Origin: Methylacidiphilum infernorum V4 | Lineage (GTDB): Bacteria > Verrucomicrobiota > Verrucomicrobiia > Methylacidiphilales > Methylacidiphilaceae | DNA length: 64,000 nucleotides | Assembly (NCBI RefSeq): GCF_000019665.1 | Contig: NC_010794.1 | Coordinates: 992,001 to 1,056,000, forward strand | Direction of reading: 5' to 3' | Part shown: positions 54,869 to 64,000 of the stretch, piece by piece | Position numbering within the stretch: the stretch's first letter is position 1 | How the letters are laid out: every line of letters starts with the position of its first letter | Made by a program: the position numbers and the translations under genes | Notes under the pieces: model-generated | What the model was told of the DNA's origin: nothing | Database searches by the model: none | Seen by the model: only the letters and a program-made list of their open reading frames with translations

Positions 54869-56317
54869 ATGGACCCATTGCTTGTGGATAGCCCTCCCCA
54901 TTTTTGTGGAAGAGAAGGGGAGCTTAAAGAAGCCATTCAAAAAAGAGAACCGATCTCTTGGGAAACTGCCGGTATAGATTTTGAAAGAATACAAGCGGGG
55001 GCATCGATTGCCCTCCATATGCACCAGCCTTTGATTCCAGCGGGAGGAACCGAGCTGAGAACGGCCCGCATCATCAGCAATCTACAATATATGCTCGAAC
55101 ACCTGGGAGAAGGAGATAATCATAATGCTCCTGTCTTTCAGTGGTGTTATCGTCGTATGGGGCAATTTATCCCTGAACTTTTATCCGAGGGTAAAAAACC
55201 TCGGGTCATGCTCGACTATTCAGGGTGCCTGCTTTACGGGTTTGAGCAGATGGGAAGCAGAGACATCCTGGATAGCCTCAATAAGCTTGTTAACGATCCT
55301 TGGTGTAGGCAGGGCGTGGAATTCCTTGGAACGGCCTGGGGGCATCCCGTCGCTCCTTCAACGCCCATCCAGGATTTTCGGTTGCATGTCCAAGCCTGGC
55401 AAGAGCATTTTGCTTCTCTTTTTGGTTTTGAAGCGCTCTCTAGGATAAGGGGCTTTTCTCCGCCCGAAATGGCTCTTCCCAATCATTTAGATGTGGCCTA
55501 CCATTTTGTTCAGACGTTGCGGGATTGTGGATATGAATGGGTCTTGGTTCAAGAACATACCGTGGAACAACCCGACGGCAAGCCTTTAGCTTGCAAGCAT
55601 ATTCCCCACCGGCTCGTTTGCATCAACTCCCAAGGACAAAAAGCCGAAATCATAGCGATCATTAAAACCCAGGGCTCCGATACGAAACTCGTTGGCCAGA
55701 TGCAACCCTGGTATGAAGCCAAGGGCCTTAATCGATTAGATCTCGGTGGTCGATCTATCCCTCCCCTTGTTACCCAGATAGCCGACGGGGAAAATGGAGG
55801 GGTCATGATGAATGAATTTCCTCCCAAATATTTCGAGGTTGTAAGAGAAGCTTCGGGAAGTCTCACTCCCCTTCTCAACGTTTCAGAGTACCTTGCTTAC
55901 CTGAGGAGGGTAGGAATCAAAGAAGAAGATTTGCCTCCCATTCAACCCATCCACCAGCACCTGCTTTTTCGAACCTTTGAACCGGCATCGGGGCCGCAAA
56001 GGCTTAACGAGGCGATTGAAAAAGTCCGCAAAGAAAATCCAAGGTTTTCTATGGAAGGTGGGAGCTGGACGAATAACATATCGTGGGTAAGGGGATATGG
56101 CGATTTACTTGGTCCTATTGCTCATCTCAGCCATCTTTTTTACGAAAAGATTTTACAAAAAGGGGTTTCTCCCTTGGATTCAAACTACAGGCAGGCTTTG
56201 TTTTATCTTCTTACCAGTCAAACAAGCTGTTTTCGGTATTGGGGATCGGGGATGTGGACGGAGTTTGGAAAAGAAATTTGCAGGCGCGGTATCGAATTTA
56301 TCAAAAAAAACTTTTAA
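54869..56317 (+). CDS. Glycoside hydrolase family 57-like protein
   Basis: A 482-residue protein with GH57-like motifs: HMHQPLIP near residue 51, GFSPPEMALP (putative catalytic Glu) near 200, and IADGENGGVMMNEFP (putative acid Asp) near 310. GH57 enzymes act on alpha-glucans such as glycogen. It has no signal peptide and so would act in the cytoplasm. Motif spelling departs from well-studied amylases, so substrate is open. Confidence 0.72.
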   Translation: MDPLLVDSPPHFCGREGELKEAIQKREPISWETAGIDFERIQAGASIALHMHQPLIPAGGTELRTARIISNLQYMLEHLGEGDNHNAPVFQWCYRRMGQFIPELLSEGKKPRVMLDYSGCLLYGFEQMGSRDILDSLNKLVNDPWCRQGVEFLGTAWGHPVAPSTPIQDFRLHVQAWQEHFASLFGFEALSRIRGFSPPEMALPNHLDVAYHFVQTLRDCGYEWVLVQEHTVEQPDGKPLACKHIPHRLVCINSQGQKAEIIAIIKTQGSDTKLVGQMQPWYEAKGLNRLDLGGRSIPPLVTQIADGENGGVMMNEFPPKYFEVVREASGSLTPLLNVSEYLAYLRRVGIKEEDLPPIQPIHQHLLFRTFEPASGPQRLNEAIEKVRKENPRFSMEGGSWTNNISWVRGYGDLLGPIAHLSHLFYEKILQKGVSPLDSNYRQALFYLLTSQTSCFRYWGSGMWTEFGKEICRRGIEFIKKNF

Positions 56318-56654
56318 ATTAAAAAACCGGAAGAATGTCCATACTCCTTAAGCCAACGGTTGAATAAATCCATTCTTTTCTGAATACTGAGAATGGTTTT
56401 CCATCTCAATTTAAAAAGAAGGAATTCTTTTTCTCTATTTTCTTGATTTGTCTGCCGGGGTTTCCCCGTTCATTAAAGCCTTGAAGCTCTTTTAGGGTCA
56501 AGGAGAAGAATGCAGCCGCAATCCACGCCGGGGGAGAAATTCTTTTTTCCTCTAAAAATCAATTCTTCTCTTTTCCATAAAAAAGTCCGTAGGGAATTTT
56601 TCTTCCCGAAAATTCCCTTATCTCGATCACCGGATCATCCCACCGGCTTTCTTT
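56318..56654. other. Intergenic region
   Basis: About 335 bases. A 7-bp stem CCATTCT/AGAATGG near 56370-56398 and a CGGGG/CCCCG hairpin near 56456-56470 are the only structure I see; neither is followed by a clear T-run. Confidence 0.4.
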
Positions 56655-57533
56655 ATGGAAGAGAAAACGGTTTATTCTGCCGGGCTTATCCCTAGAACTG
56701 CAATGGTTTTGTTCGAAGAGCTGCTCCTTAAAGAATCCTTTGCCGGTTTTTTTTCTCGGCTCAATAAATTGGACATCCCCCTTCCTTTTAATCCCATAAC
56801 AGGTCTCTATTATAAGGGCTGGAATCGGCTGATCCTAGGGTTAGATGGCCTTGTCAAGGGTTTTTCCGATCCCCGGTGGATGGGGAAAAAACAAGCCTTA
56901 TCCAAGGGATGGAAACTCAAGAAGAATCAACAATCTTCCTACATTTATATCCCTTTAGCCAAGAAGAGCAGCTCAAAAGGCTATCCTCGGTATGCTTCCA
57001 GGGCGGTATATAACGGAGAGCAGTTTGAAGATATTGACCGATCTTCTTTTCCTTTCGCTTTCAAAGAAAAGGGGGAAGATCGCTTGTTCAAACTTGGAGA
57101 TGCTCTCAAGCTAAAAGTGATTGAAGCTTGCATTGATAAATCCTGTTATCTCCCTGCTCAAGACCTTATTGTCCTGCCTCCGCTTTCCCATTTCAAATCA
57201 AAGTTCTGTTTTCAACTTAGCCTTCTTCATGAACTTGCCCATGCTACGGGTCATGAAAGCCGGCTTCATAGAAGGCTTGGGGATAACTACAGGAGCTATT
57301 TTTATATCGTCGAGGAAATTCTCGCTGAGTTCTCCACCCTTTTAATCTTTGCCAAGATCCACCCCGGGCTTCAAGGCAGGTCCTTGCAAGAAGCCTTGGA
57401 AGAAGATTGGGGTTATCTTCGCCACTGGATCTTTTTATTGGGTGCGGACAACCGTTCGCTGCGCTATGCGATCTTTCAAGGACTGCGGGCTTTTCTTTAC
57501 CTGGAAGAAAAGCTCCTTGCTATCCCTTTATAG
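56655..57533 (+). CDS. ArdC-like antirestriction protein with zincin domain
   Basis: A 292-residue protein. The first part resembles the ArdC ssDNA-binding domain (PLPFNPITGLYYKGWNRLIL); the second is a metalloprotease-like domain with HELAHATGHESRLHR, an HExxH zinc site, and a downstream EEILAEFSTLL. ArdC proteins are usually plasmid-borne and protect incoming DNA; here no plasmid or phage genes are nearby. An internal Met at 56703 is an alternative start. Confidence 0.78.
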   Translation: MEEKTVYSAGLIPRTAMVLFEELLLKESFAGFFSRLNKLDIPLPFNPITGLYYKGWNRLILGLDGLVKGFSDPRWMGKKQALSKGWKLKKNQQSSYIYIPLAKKSSSKGYPRYASRAVYNGEQFEDIDRSSFPFAFKEKGEDRLFKLGDALKLKVIEACIDKSCYLPAQDLIVLPPLSHFKSKFCFQLSLLHELAHATGHESRLHRRLGDNYRSYFYIVEEILAEFSTLLIFAKIHPGLQGRSLQEALEEDWGYLRHWIFLLGADNRSLRYAIFQGLRAFLYLEEKLLAIPL

Positions 57534-57668
57534 TTCTATCTTACTTGGCTTCCTTGGGGCCCTAGAAATGTTCCCCCTGGAAGAAGCCCTTAGTTTTTCA
57601 GGCTAAAAAAAAACGGGGAATAAAGCCGTCTCTTTTTTCACTCTTACTTAACAGATGGAAAGGAGAGC

Positions 57669-59087
57669 ATGAAAAAAACTAAGGCTTTTTTTCTTTTAGG
57701 TTATTTTTGTTTCTTTACCGTCCCATTTTCATTCTTTACAGAGAGAGGCTCTGCAGGAGATAAAGGGGAAATAGAACTTTGCGACGCAGACCTCGATCCC
57801 GATTTAGAGAGCCATTCTTCATCCTCTTTAATGGGCGAGTTGTCGAAGAAGAACGATCCGGCTGAAAATGTTCCCACCTCGCAGGCCCAGGAAACCGTTG
57901 TCCTGGGAAGGGAACCCTCTTTTCTCTTGCCCTGGGAAAACAGCAAGGTTGACCTGGACTCCTCTGAAATATGGTCCGATAAGATAGCCGCTTCCGATGC
58001 GCCCGCCGGCCTCATGGGAACGGCCCACATGCATAGAAAGTACCAACCCATGATCGGCTTTTGGTGGATGTACATGAACATGGGGCCCAATTATTACCAG
58101 GGGGATACGGCCATGAATCTTAACGGGCTAGAAGCCGTCAGGTTTGCCGGAAAACCTATCGCCATGGGAGATGTCACCATGTTTATGGAGCAGTTCATGC
58201 CGATGTTGATGTGGGGACTCACCGACAACCTGACCTTCATGGCGATGTTCCCCATATGGAACAAGCAAATGGATATGGTCGGGCTGCCCATGGGGGGGTT
58301 TATGCCCGGAGGAATGCATGGTATGCACGGAATGGGAGGAATGACCGGAGCTGGAGGACTCCCCTTGCAGCCCATGGCCCCAGGAAGCAGAATGTCTATG
58401 CAGGCCGTAGGTTTGGGGGATGTCAGTTTTCAATTTATTTACAAGCTCTTGGACTTTCACAGGCATAGGTTGCAGATGAACCTCGGCTTTTCAGTCCCCA
58501 CGGGTTCTATTGATGAAACCATGCCCGACATGGCAGGCCACCAAGTTTATCCCTACGACATGCAACTCGGATTGGGAGTCCCTACCTTCATCGGAGCATT
58601 GACTTACCTTGGACAGAGTGAAGATAGGCATTGGGGCTGGGGTGTGCAGGGATATACGACGGTACCCGTAGGAAGAAATTCCCAGGGCTATGCTTGGGGC
58701 AATTCCTTTTTCGGCAACGGGTGGGTTTCCTACAACTTTGCAGAGTGGATTTCTCTTAATTTTAGTGGAGTCGGTTCGTACCAAGGCGGAATCCATGGGG
58801 CCAATCCTACCGATGAGCTATCGATTCGCACGGCTCCTTTTGTTGCCATGCCCGACATCGTGGCTGCCTGGACGGGAGGAGAGTGGGCAGGGGCAGCCCT
58901 AGGGGTAAACATGAGAATGCCCGGGTTTGCCCGGGAAGGATTCCAAAAGGTTGGCGTTTCGCCTGAAAGTGCCTTTCAAGGGAATTTTCTCACCGCCCAG
59001 ATTGTCAAACCCGTTTATCAATCTTGGAATGGTATCCAGTACGGAATGAACTGGATGGCGACCGTATCCTGGCAATGGTGGTATTAA
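57669..59087 (+). CDS. Methionine-rich outer-membrane transporter-like protein
   Basis: A 472-residue protein with a signal peptide (KTKAFFLLGYFCFFTVPFSF), then a spacer, and a barrel-like C-terminal half ending in aromatics (MATVSWQWWY). The central part is strikingly rich in Met and His: WWMYMNMG, MFMEQFMPMLMWG and MPGGMHGMHGMGGM. Such clusters often bind Cu(I). In a methanotroph, whose particulate methane monooxygenase needs copper, a role in copper handling at the outer membrane is attractive but unproven. Confidence 0.68.
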   Translation: MKKTKAFFLLGYFCFFTVPFSFFTERGSAGDKGEIELCDADLDPDLESHSSSSLMGELSKKNDPAENVPTSQAQETVVLGREPSFLLPWENSKVDLDSSEIWSDKIAASDAPAGLMGTAHMHRKYQPMIGFWWMYMNMGPNYYQGDTAMNLNGLEAVRFAGKPIAMGDVTMFMEQFMPMLMWGLTDNLTFMAMFPIWNKQMDMVGLPMGGFMPGGMHGMHGMGGMTGAGGLPLQPMAPGSRMSMQAVGLGDVSFQFIYKLLDFHRHRLQMNLGFSVPTGSIDETMPDMAGHQVYPYDMQLGLGVPTFIGALTYLGQSEDRHWGWGVQGYTTVPVGRNSQGYAWGNSFFGNGWVSYNFAEWISLNFSGVGSYQGGIHGANPTDELSIRTAPFVAMPDIVAAWTGGEWAGAALGVNMRMPGFAREGFQKVGVSPESAFQGNFLTAQIVKPVYQSWNGIQYGMNWMATVSWQWWY

Positions 59088-59134
59088 AGGCTGCTCTTCG
59101 GGTTTGATTGAATCGAGCGGGAAAAAAAAGCTTT

Positions 59135-60151
59135 TTAATTTTTCCAGGCTAAGAGAAGGGGAGAGTGGGAACCTATGTCATGGTAGCTGAATTTTGAAAA
59201 ACCCACTTCTTTGAGCCACTGTTCGTATTCTTCGGCGGAATAGATACCTCCTTCCGTAGTGTTGACAAGCATCCGCAGGCCAAAAAGAACCGCTTCCACC
59301 GGTTCGGTTCTCTGCCGATTTGGCAGAAATTCAACGATAGCGATGCGTCCAGCCGGGGCGGTCAATCCTGAAAATTTCCGGAGGAGCAGCCGAGACTTTT
59401 TTTCTCCCTCGGAATGCAGGATGTTGGCCAAGAAAACCAGGTCGTAGTGCCCTGAGGGATAATCGATCTGCTCGATATTCCCGGCTAAATAACGGTAGCG
59501 ATCGGCCACTCCATACCTTTGAACATAGCGGTAGGTATGTTCAAGGACTTTAGGAAAATCCACGGCCGTAACCTGGGCTTGGGGATCGGCCAAGGCGACC
59601 GCAAGACTCCAGACCGCAGAACCACAGCCGACATCTAAAACGCGCAATCCCTTTGAAAACTTTCCTGCACCTATTGCCTCCGCGGCTTTTATCGCGGGAT
59701 TTCGGTGGATGATATGAAGAAATTTAATCAGTAGAGGGAAAAATTCTTCGGCTTTAGCCTGGGATTCTACACCTTCCAAGGGCCCCCCTCTACGGATAGC
59801 ACCTGGCAATTTTTCCCAATCCTCGTTAAGGAAATCACCCCCGAGCAAGTCTCCAATATAATCTGGGCTATCCTTGAGAAGGAGCTGCATGGAAAGGGGA
59901 GATAAAGAATACCTTTCTTTGTCTTTTTGAAGAAATCCCAAGGCCGTCAAGGCATCCAAAAAAAACGTCATTCCCCTAAGGCTTGTTTGTGTTTTTTCAG
60001 CGATTTGCGGGGCTGTTAGCCAGCTATCTTTGATCGTGCTGAAAAGCTCAAAATGCAGGGCGGACTTTAAAATATGGTAGATGCGAATATCATTGAATGC
60101 TCCCAATACGGGCTGAAGATCGAAATTCAGGGCAAAAGTCTCTTTATCCAT
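59135..60151 (-). CDS. O-methyltransferase with N-terminal dimerisation domain
   Basis: A 338-residue enzyme of the plant-type O-methyltransferase / hydroxyneurosporene-methyltransferase pattern: helical winged domain (TAPQIAEKTQTSLRGMTFFL), then the SAM domain (RVLDVGCGSAVWSLAVAL, VTAVDFPKVLEHTY, VFLANILHSEGEK). Acceptor unknown; carotenoid or other hydroxyls are possible. Confidence 0.85.
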   Translation of the reverse strand: MDKETFALNFDLQPVLGAFNDIRIYHILKSALHFELFSTIKDSWLTAPQIAEKTQTSLRGMTFFLDALTALGFLQKDKERYSLSPLSMQLLLKDSPDYIGDLLGGDFLNEDWEKLPGAIRRGGPLEGVESQAKAEEFFPLLIKFLHIIHRNPAIKAAEAIGAGKFSKGLRVLDVGCGSAVWSLAVALADPQAQVTAVDFPKVLEHTYRYVQRYGVADRYRYLAGNIEQIDYPSGHYDLVFLANILHSEGEKKSRLLLRKFSGLTAPAGRIAIVEFLPNRQRTEPVEAVLFGLRMLVNTTEGGIYSAEEYEQWLKEVGFSKFSYHDIGSHSPLLLAWKN

Positions 60152-60308
60152 GTCTTATTTATAACCCAGAAAAACAGCAAGGTGGTGCAAAAAGTAGAGA
60201 AAAAATTCAATTATAAAATCGACCTGGGAAAAATTGCCGGCATGAACAAAAGCAGGGCATAAAAAAGGTTATGTCAAAGAAAAAAAGAGAATAAAGGTTG
60301 GCTTGAGG

Positions 60309-60926
60309 TTAACCATAGAGTCTATCCCCGGCATCTCCCAAACCGGGGAGGATGAAACCGCGGGAATCGACCTCCCTATCCACGCAGCCCGTAAAGATCT
60401 CGATTTCTTCGTGGGCATGATGGACTGCTTTTATTCCTTCCGGACTTGCAATGCAACAGACGATACGGATGGATAGGGCCCCGTTTTCTTTTAAAAATTC
60501 AACGGCTCTTTTGGCCGTACTGCCCGTGGCGAGCATGGGATCCAGAAGAAAGACCCGGTGATGGGGGCTGATTTTAGGGATCTGTCCATGGTAAAGGGTA
60601 GCCTGGAAAGTTTTTTCATTTCTTGTAGCTCCCAAAAAAAGAACCTGAGCTTCAGGAATAAGGGATTGAAAACTTTTGAGCATTCCAAGACCCGCTCTTA
60701 AAATAGGAACAAGTATGACTTGATCACGCAGGATAAAACAGGAAGTCGTTTCCAGGGGAGTTTCCACTTTGCAAGGCTGCAGGGCAAGGTTTTTTGTTGA
60801 AAAGGCAGCCAATATCGTGGAAGCTTGATCAAGATAAGCTGCAAAATTGGTTTTAGAGGTATTTTTATCTCGCAGCTTACTAATTCGATCGCTAAGGAGG
60901 GGATGTTCTATGATATGGAGGGACAT
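60309..60926 (-). CDS. upp: Uracil phosphoribosyltransferase
   Basis: A 205-residue enzyme converting uracil and PRPP to UMP. Motifs: ILRAGLGML, the PRPP loop LLDPMLATGSTAKRAVEFL, and the uracil-binding end DREVDSRGFILPGLGDAGDR. It is divergent from hemB. Confidence 0.94.
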   Translation of the reverse strand: MSLHIIEHPLLSDRISKLRDKNTSKTNFAAYLDQASTILAAFSTKNLALQPCKVETPLETTSCFILRDQVILVPILRAGLGMLKSFQSLIPEAQVLFLGATRNEKTFQATLYHGQIPKISPHHRVFLLDPMLATGSTAKRAVEFLKENGALSIRIVCCIASPEGIKAVHHAHEEIEIFTGCVDREVDSRGFILPGLGDAGDRLYG

Positions 60927-61014
60927 TAGCTTTAATTTTTAAAATGAAAATAGAGCAAGTTTCATACCCTTTTTGACTCTTCCTTCTAGAAATTATAGGT
61001 AATATCTTGTTGCT

Positions 61015-62025
61015 ATGAAAGAAAAACAACTTGAACTTCTCAGGCGCCCAAGAAGGCTGAGAGCAACTAGACAAGTACGAAGCCTGGTAGCGGAAACCCG
61101 ATTGGATATTGCAGACCTTATTTGTCCTCTCTTTGTTCATGAAAAAGAGGCTAAAGAAGAAATCCCTTCTATGCCGGGGATATGTCGCTACTCCCTGGAA
61201 AGCCTTTTGGAAGAATGTGCATTGCTCAAGGAGAAGGGAATTAATGCGGTAGCCCTGTTTCCTTGTATACCGAGGGAAAAAAAAGATAACTTAGGCTCTT
61301 ATGCCTTGAATCCCGAGGGGATTATCCCTAGAGCGGTAGAAGCAATAAAAAAGACAGTTGCCGATCTGTTGGTCATTACAGATGTAGCCTTGGACCCTTA
61401 TACCCTCCATGGGCATGACGGGTTGTGGAATGAAAAAATCAAGGATGTGGATAATGACGCTACTGTTGAGATATTGGTTCAAATGGCGGTCATGCTTGCT
61501 CAAAAAGGGGCGGATTTTGTCGCTCCATCGGACATGATGGACGGCCGGGTCGGCGCCATAAGAAAGGCACTTGATTCAGAAGGACTTTCAAAAACTTCAA
61601 TCCTTGCCTATTCCGCTAAATTTGCATCGGCTTTTTATGGCCCCTTTCGGGATGCCGTGGGTTCAGGAAAACAAAAAGGGATGTACCTGGATAAAAAGAC
61701 CTACCAGCTTAATCCTTCTAATAGCCGAGAAGCTTGTTTGGAGGCGGTACTGGATGAAAAGGAAGGGGCGGATATATTGATGGTGAAGCCCGCCGGTCCT
61801 TACCTGGATATCATTCACCGGATCCGGCAAAAGACCTTGCTCCCCCTTGCTGCCTACCAAGTTTCAGGAGAGTATGCCTCGATTATAGCGGCCGGGCTCA
61901 AAGGTTGGATTGACCCTAAGCAAGCTGCCTTGGAATCTTTACTGGCTATAAAGAGGGCCGGGGCGGATATCATAATAACCTATTTTGCCGGATCTTTGGC
62001 CAGGGATCCTTTTTTTAATTTTTAG
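61015..62025 (+). CDS. hemB: Delta-aminolevulinic acid dehydratase (porphobilinogen synthase)
   Basis: A 336-residue haem-pathway enzyme condensing two ALA molecules. The Schiff-base lysines are in LAYSAKFASAFYGPFRDA and DILMVKPAGPYLDI. The metal segment reads DVALDPYTLHGHDG: the zinc-binding cysteines of the E. coli type are replaced by Asp/Ala, which marks the magnesium-dependent class. Haem supply is relevant to the globins and oxidase in this window. glnE starts 8 bp later. Confidence 0.95.
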   Translation: MKEKQLELLRRPRRLRATRQVRSLVAETRLDIADLICPLFVHEKEAKEEIPSMPGICRYSLESLLEECALLKEKGINAVALFPCIPREKKDNLGSYALNPEGIIPRAVEAIKKTVADLLVITDVALDPYTLHGHDGLWNEKIKDVDNDATVEILVQMAVMLAQKGADFVAPSDMMDGRVGAIRKALDSEGLSKTSILAYSAKFASAFYGPFRDAVGSGKQKGMYLDKKTYQLNPSNSREACLEAVLDEKEGADILMVKPAGPYLDIIHRIRQKTLLPLAAYQVSGEYASIIAAGLKGWIDPKQAALESLLAIKRAGADIIITYFAGSLARDPFFNF

Positions 62026-62032
62026 TATTGTT

Positions 62033-64000
62033 ATGGAATCTTTCGGGCGATTCAGAGCCGTAGAAGAGGCCTTAGAGGCTTTCCAGCAGTTTTCTGAATT
62101 TGCAAGAACAAAATTTAAAGCTCATCCTGATTGGTTAGAGTGGATCAAAAGCATGGAAATTTCTGATCCCGGCCATTTCCGTGGACCGGGAAGGCTCAAC
62201 ATTGATTGGATGGAAAGTCTATCCCGTTATCCTTCAACTTTGCAGGGGCGCATTGAAGCCCTGAAGCAATTAAAACAAAGAGAAATTCTCAGGATAGGTT
62301 TTTTCGATTTTTCCTTGGTATGGAACTTGGAGAAAGTTTTGAAAAACCTTTCTCTGGTGGCGGATTTTTGCTTGGAAATCCTTTTAAAACTGGCTAAAGA
62401 AGGCCATCCTCCCTTTTGTTCCTTTCCCTTCGCCATTATATCGATGGGAAAATTAGGGGGAAACGAACTCAATTACAGTTCTGATATTGACCTGGTTTTC
62501 ATCCATAACGGCTCCGATGACCATCACGACAATGCTAACCGTTTGGGTAAAAAAATAGTACAGCTTTTTTCTTTCGCCCATGGCGGCTTTTACCGAATCG
62601 ATCTCCGGCTAAGGCCAGAAGGCCATAGCGGAATTCTCGTTCCTTCTCTCAAGTATTGTGAAAACTATTATTTTTCCTTGGGAGAAAGCTGGGAGAGGAT
62701 GGCTTTAATTAAAGCTCGAAGATCGGCTGGAGATAGCTCTCTAGCCTACGAATTTGAAATTTTGCGTTCTCTTTTTTCTTTCCCAAAGCATTTAACCGAA
62801 GAAATGTTCGAAGAGGTCATAGAAATCAAGTCCAGGATTGAAAAGGAGATCCTGGCCGAAGATTCCAGGAAGAGAAATATTAAACTTGGAGAAGGAGGCA
62901 TACGGGAAATCGAATTTATAGTGCAGGCTTTTCAGGTTGTTTATGGGGCCCGTTTCCCTATTCTCCAAGGCCGGTCGACTCTGGAAACCCTCGATTGTCT
63001 CTATGAGTGCGGACTCATTCCTGGAAAAGAGGTTGAAGAGCTCAAAAGAGCCTACGTTTTTTTCAGGCAACTAGAAAATAGGCTGCAGATGGTAGCCGAT
63101 CTTCAAACGCACCTGATACCCGATAATGAAAAAGCAAAGGAGGCAATCGCTTCTTCTTTGGGTTTGGAACTTGAACAGTTTGAAACCCTAATCGAGAATT
63201 ACAGGGCCACCGTCCGTAGGCTCTTTTCTTCTCTCTTTCCCCTTTCCAATGAAAAAAAAGAGTTTATTTTTAACCTTGAGATCTTTTCTGATCCTCAAAA
63301 AGCAAAGCGGGATTTACAATCTCTTGAAGGTGGACATTCCTTTAGAACGATAAAATCCTTGAGGCGGCTTTTTCCTTTATTGGAGGAAAAACTAAAAAAC
63401 ATGGTTGATCCCAACCTCTGTTTGAGCAGGTTTGTCCAGTTTACCGACAAATATGGTCTAAAATCCATGCTTTTTGAATCTTTAGCTTCGAGTCCAAAGG
63501 CTCTTGAACTGCTATTGCGGCTTTTTGATTCTAGTTCTTTTTTTACCGAAATTCTCTTGTTTCAACCCGAGCTATTCGAGGATGTATGCAGGAGTGACGG
63601 TCTTTACACCAAGAAAACGGTCGATGCTTTTTATAGCGAATTGGCCTTGATTGACAAAGATCATAAGACCCGGTTTCGGATCTATAGAAAAGGGGAACTA
63701 TTTAGAATATTTTTAAGGGATATTTTAGGTCTTGCCAACCTTCTAGAGATAGAAGAAGAATACACAGCCCTTGCCGAGGCGATACTCAAACGAGCCCTCC
63801 AACTTTGCCATGCCAGGTCCAATGCGATCATCGGTATGGGCAGACTAGGGGGAAAAGAGCTTGGATACGGGTCAGATTTGGACTGCCTCTTTATCGGGAA
63901 TAACTTGAGTGGAGCCTTGGAACTGAACCGGTTTCTTTCTGAAATGTCTCCAGTTGGAATACTCTATAATTTTGATTTTCGGCTAAGACCCCATGGGGAA
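62033..64000 (+). CDS. glnE: Glutamine synthetase adenylyltransferase/deadenylase, N-terminal part
   Basis: The gene runs off the window after about 656 codons. GlnE reversibly adenylylates glutamine synthetase under PII control. The first nucleotidyltransferase site is SMGKLGGNELNYSSDIDLVF with RLRPEGHSG; the second begins near residue 600 as GMGRLGGKELGYGSDLDCLF and FRLRPHG at the window end. The start is ATG 62033, directly behind hemB. Confidence 0.93.
   Translation, partial: MESFGRFRAVEEALEAFQQFSEFARTKFKAHPDWLEWIKSMEISDPGHFRGPGRLNIDWMESLSRYPSTLQGRIEALKQLKQREILRIGFFDFSLVWNLEKVLKNLSLVADFCLEILLKLAKEGHPPFCSFPFAIISMGKLGGNELNYSSDIDLVFIHNGSDDHHDNANRLGKKIVQLFSFAHGGFYRIDLRLRPEGHSGILVPSLKYCENYYFSLGESWERMALIKARRSAGDSSLAYEFEILRSLFSFPKHLTEEMFEEVIEIKSRIEKEILAEDSRKRNIKLGEGGIREIEFIVQAFQVVYGARFPILQGRSTLETLDCLYECGLIPGKEVEELKRAYVFFRQLENRLQMVADLQTHLIPDNEKAKEAIASSLGLELEQFETLIENYRATVRRLFSSLFPLSNEKKEFIFNLEIFSDPQKAKRDLQSLEGGHSFRTIKSLRRLFPLLEEKLKNMVDPNLCLSRFVQFTDKYGLKSMLFESLASSPKALELLLRLFDSSSFFTEILLFQPELFEDVCRSDGLYTKKTVDAFYSELALIDKDHKTRFRIYRKGELFRIFLRDILGLANLLEIEEEYTALAEAILKRALQLCHARSNAIIGMGRLGGKELGYGSDLDCLFIGNNLSGALELNRFLSEMSPVGILYNFDFRLRPHGE

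Overview
The window reads as a chromosomal segment of a thermoacidophilic verrucomicrobial methanotroph of the genus Methylacidiphilum, most likely M. infernorum or a very close relative. The strongest single clue is the 133-residue globin at 49100-49501, which matches my memory of the published Hell's Gate globin I (HGbI) of M. infernorum, including Tyr29(B10), Gln50(E7) and the proximal His82. A class Ic (Chlamydia-like) ribonucleotide reductase and an Mg-type HemB fit this placement. No rRNA, tRNA, CRISPR array or intact insertion sequence was seen.

Layout. 1-4014: protein quality control (clpX, cut by the window edge; clpP; tig) and thioredoxin reductase. 4164-14948: an ATP-grasp-like protein, sucCD, an aroA-cmk fusion, plsC, feoA-feoB with a tiny FeoB-associated gene, and rpsA, whose last S1 domain is broken by two compensating frameshifts. 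15196-17816: a ba3-type haem-copper oxidase operon including two small membrane proteins. 18188-28830: envelope and secreted proteins, a glycosyltransferase and FkbM methyltransferase, a rhodanese-like protein and an Amt ammonium transporter. 29063-32979: nrdA-nrdB behind tandem NrdR-like boxes. 33074-38500: lysA, isochorismatase-like hydrolase, divergent PII protein, YjbQ, ribokinase, OsmC and RlpA-like proteins.

38529-52543 is the most interesting part. A minus-strand run nasA-nirB-nirD-narK-TonB-dependent receptor, closely spaced or with 4-bp ATGA overlaps, encodes nitrate transport and reduction to ammonium. HGbI is divergent from nasA. A second globin, fused to a Roadblock/LC7-like domain, lies just downstream of the operon with a methyltransferase. 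A signal-less NrtA/NasS-like protein, a LysR regulator and a ComA-like protein follow. Two identical-consensus LysR-type sites (ATGC-N7-GCAT) occur around the nasA/HGbI divergent promoter. Together this suggests a nitrate/nitrite/NO-responsive regulon with two globins.

52713-64000: two apparently paralogous secreted proteins beside a TonB-like protein, a GH57-like enzyme, a lone ArdC-like zinc protein, a methionine-rich outer-membrane protein (possibly copper-related), an O-methyltransferase, upp, hemB and the first part of glnE, which runs off the window. All assignments come from reading translated sequence and remembered family motifs; no database search was possible.
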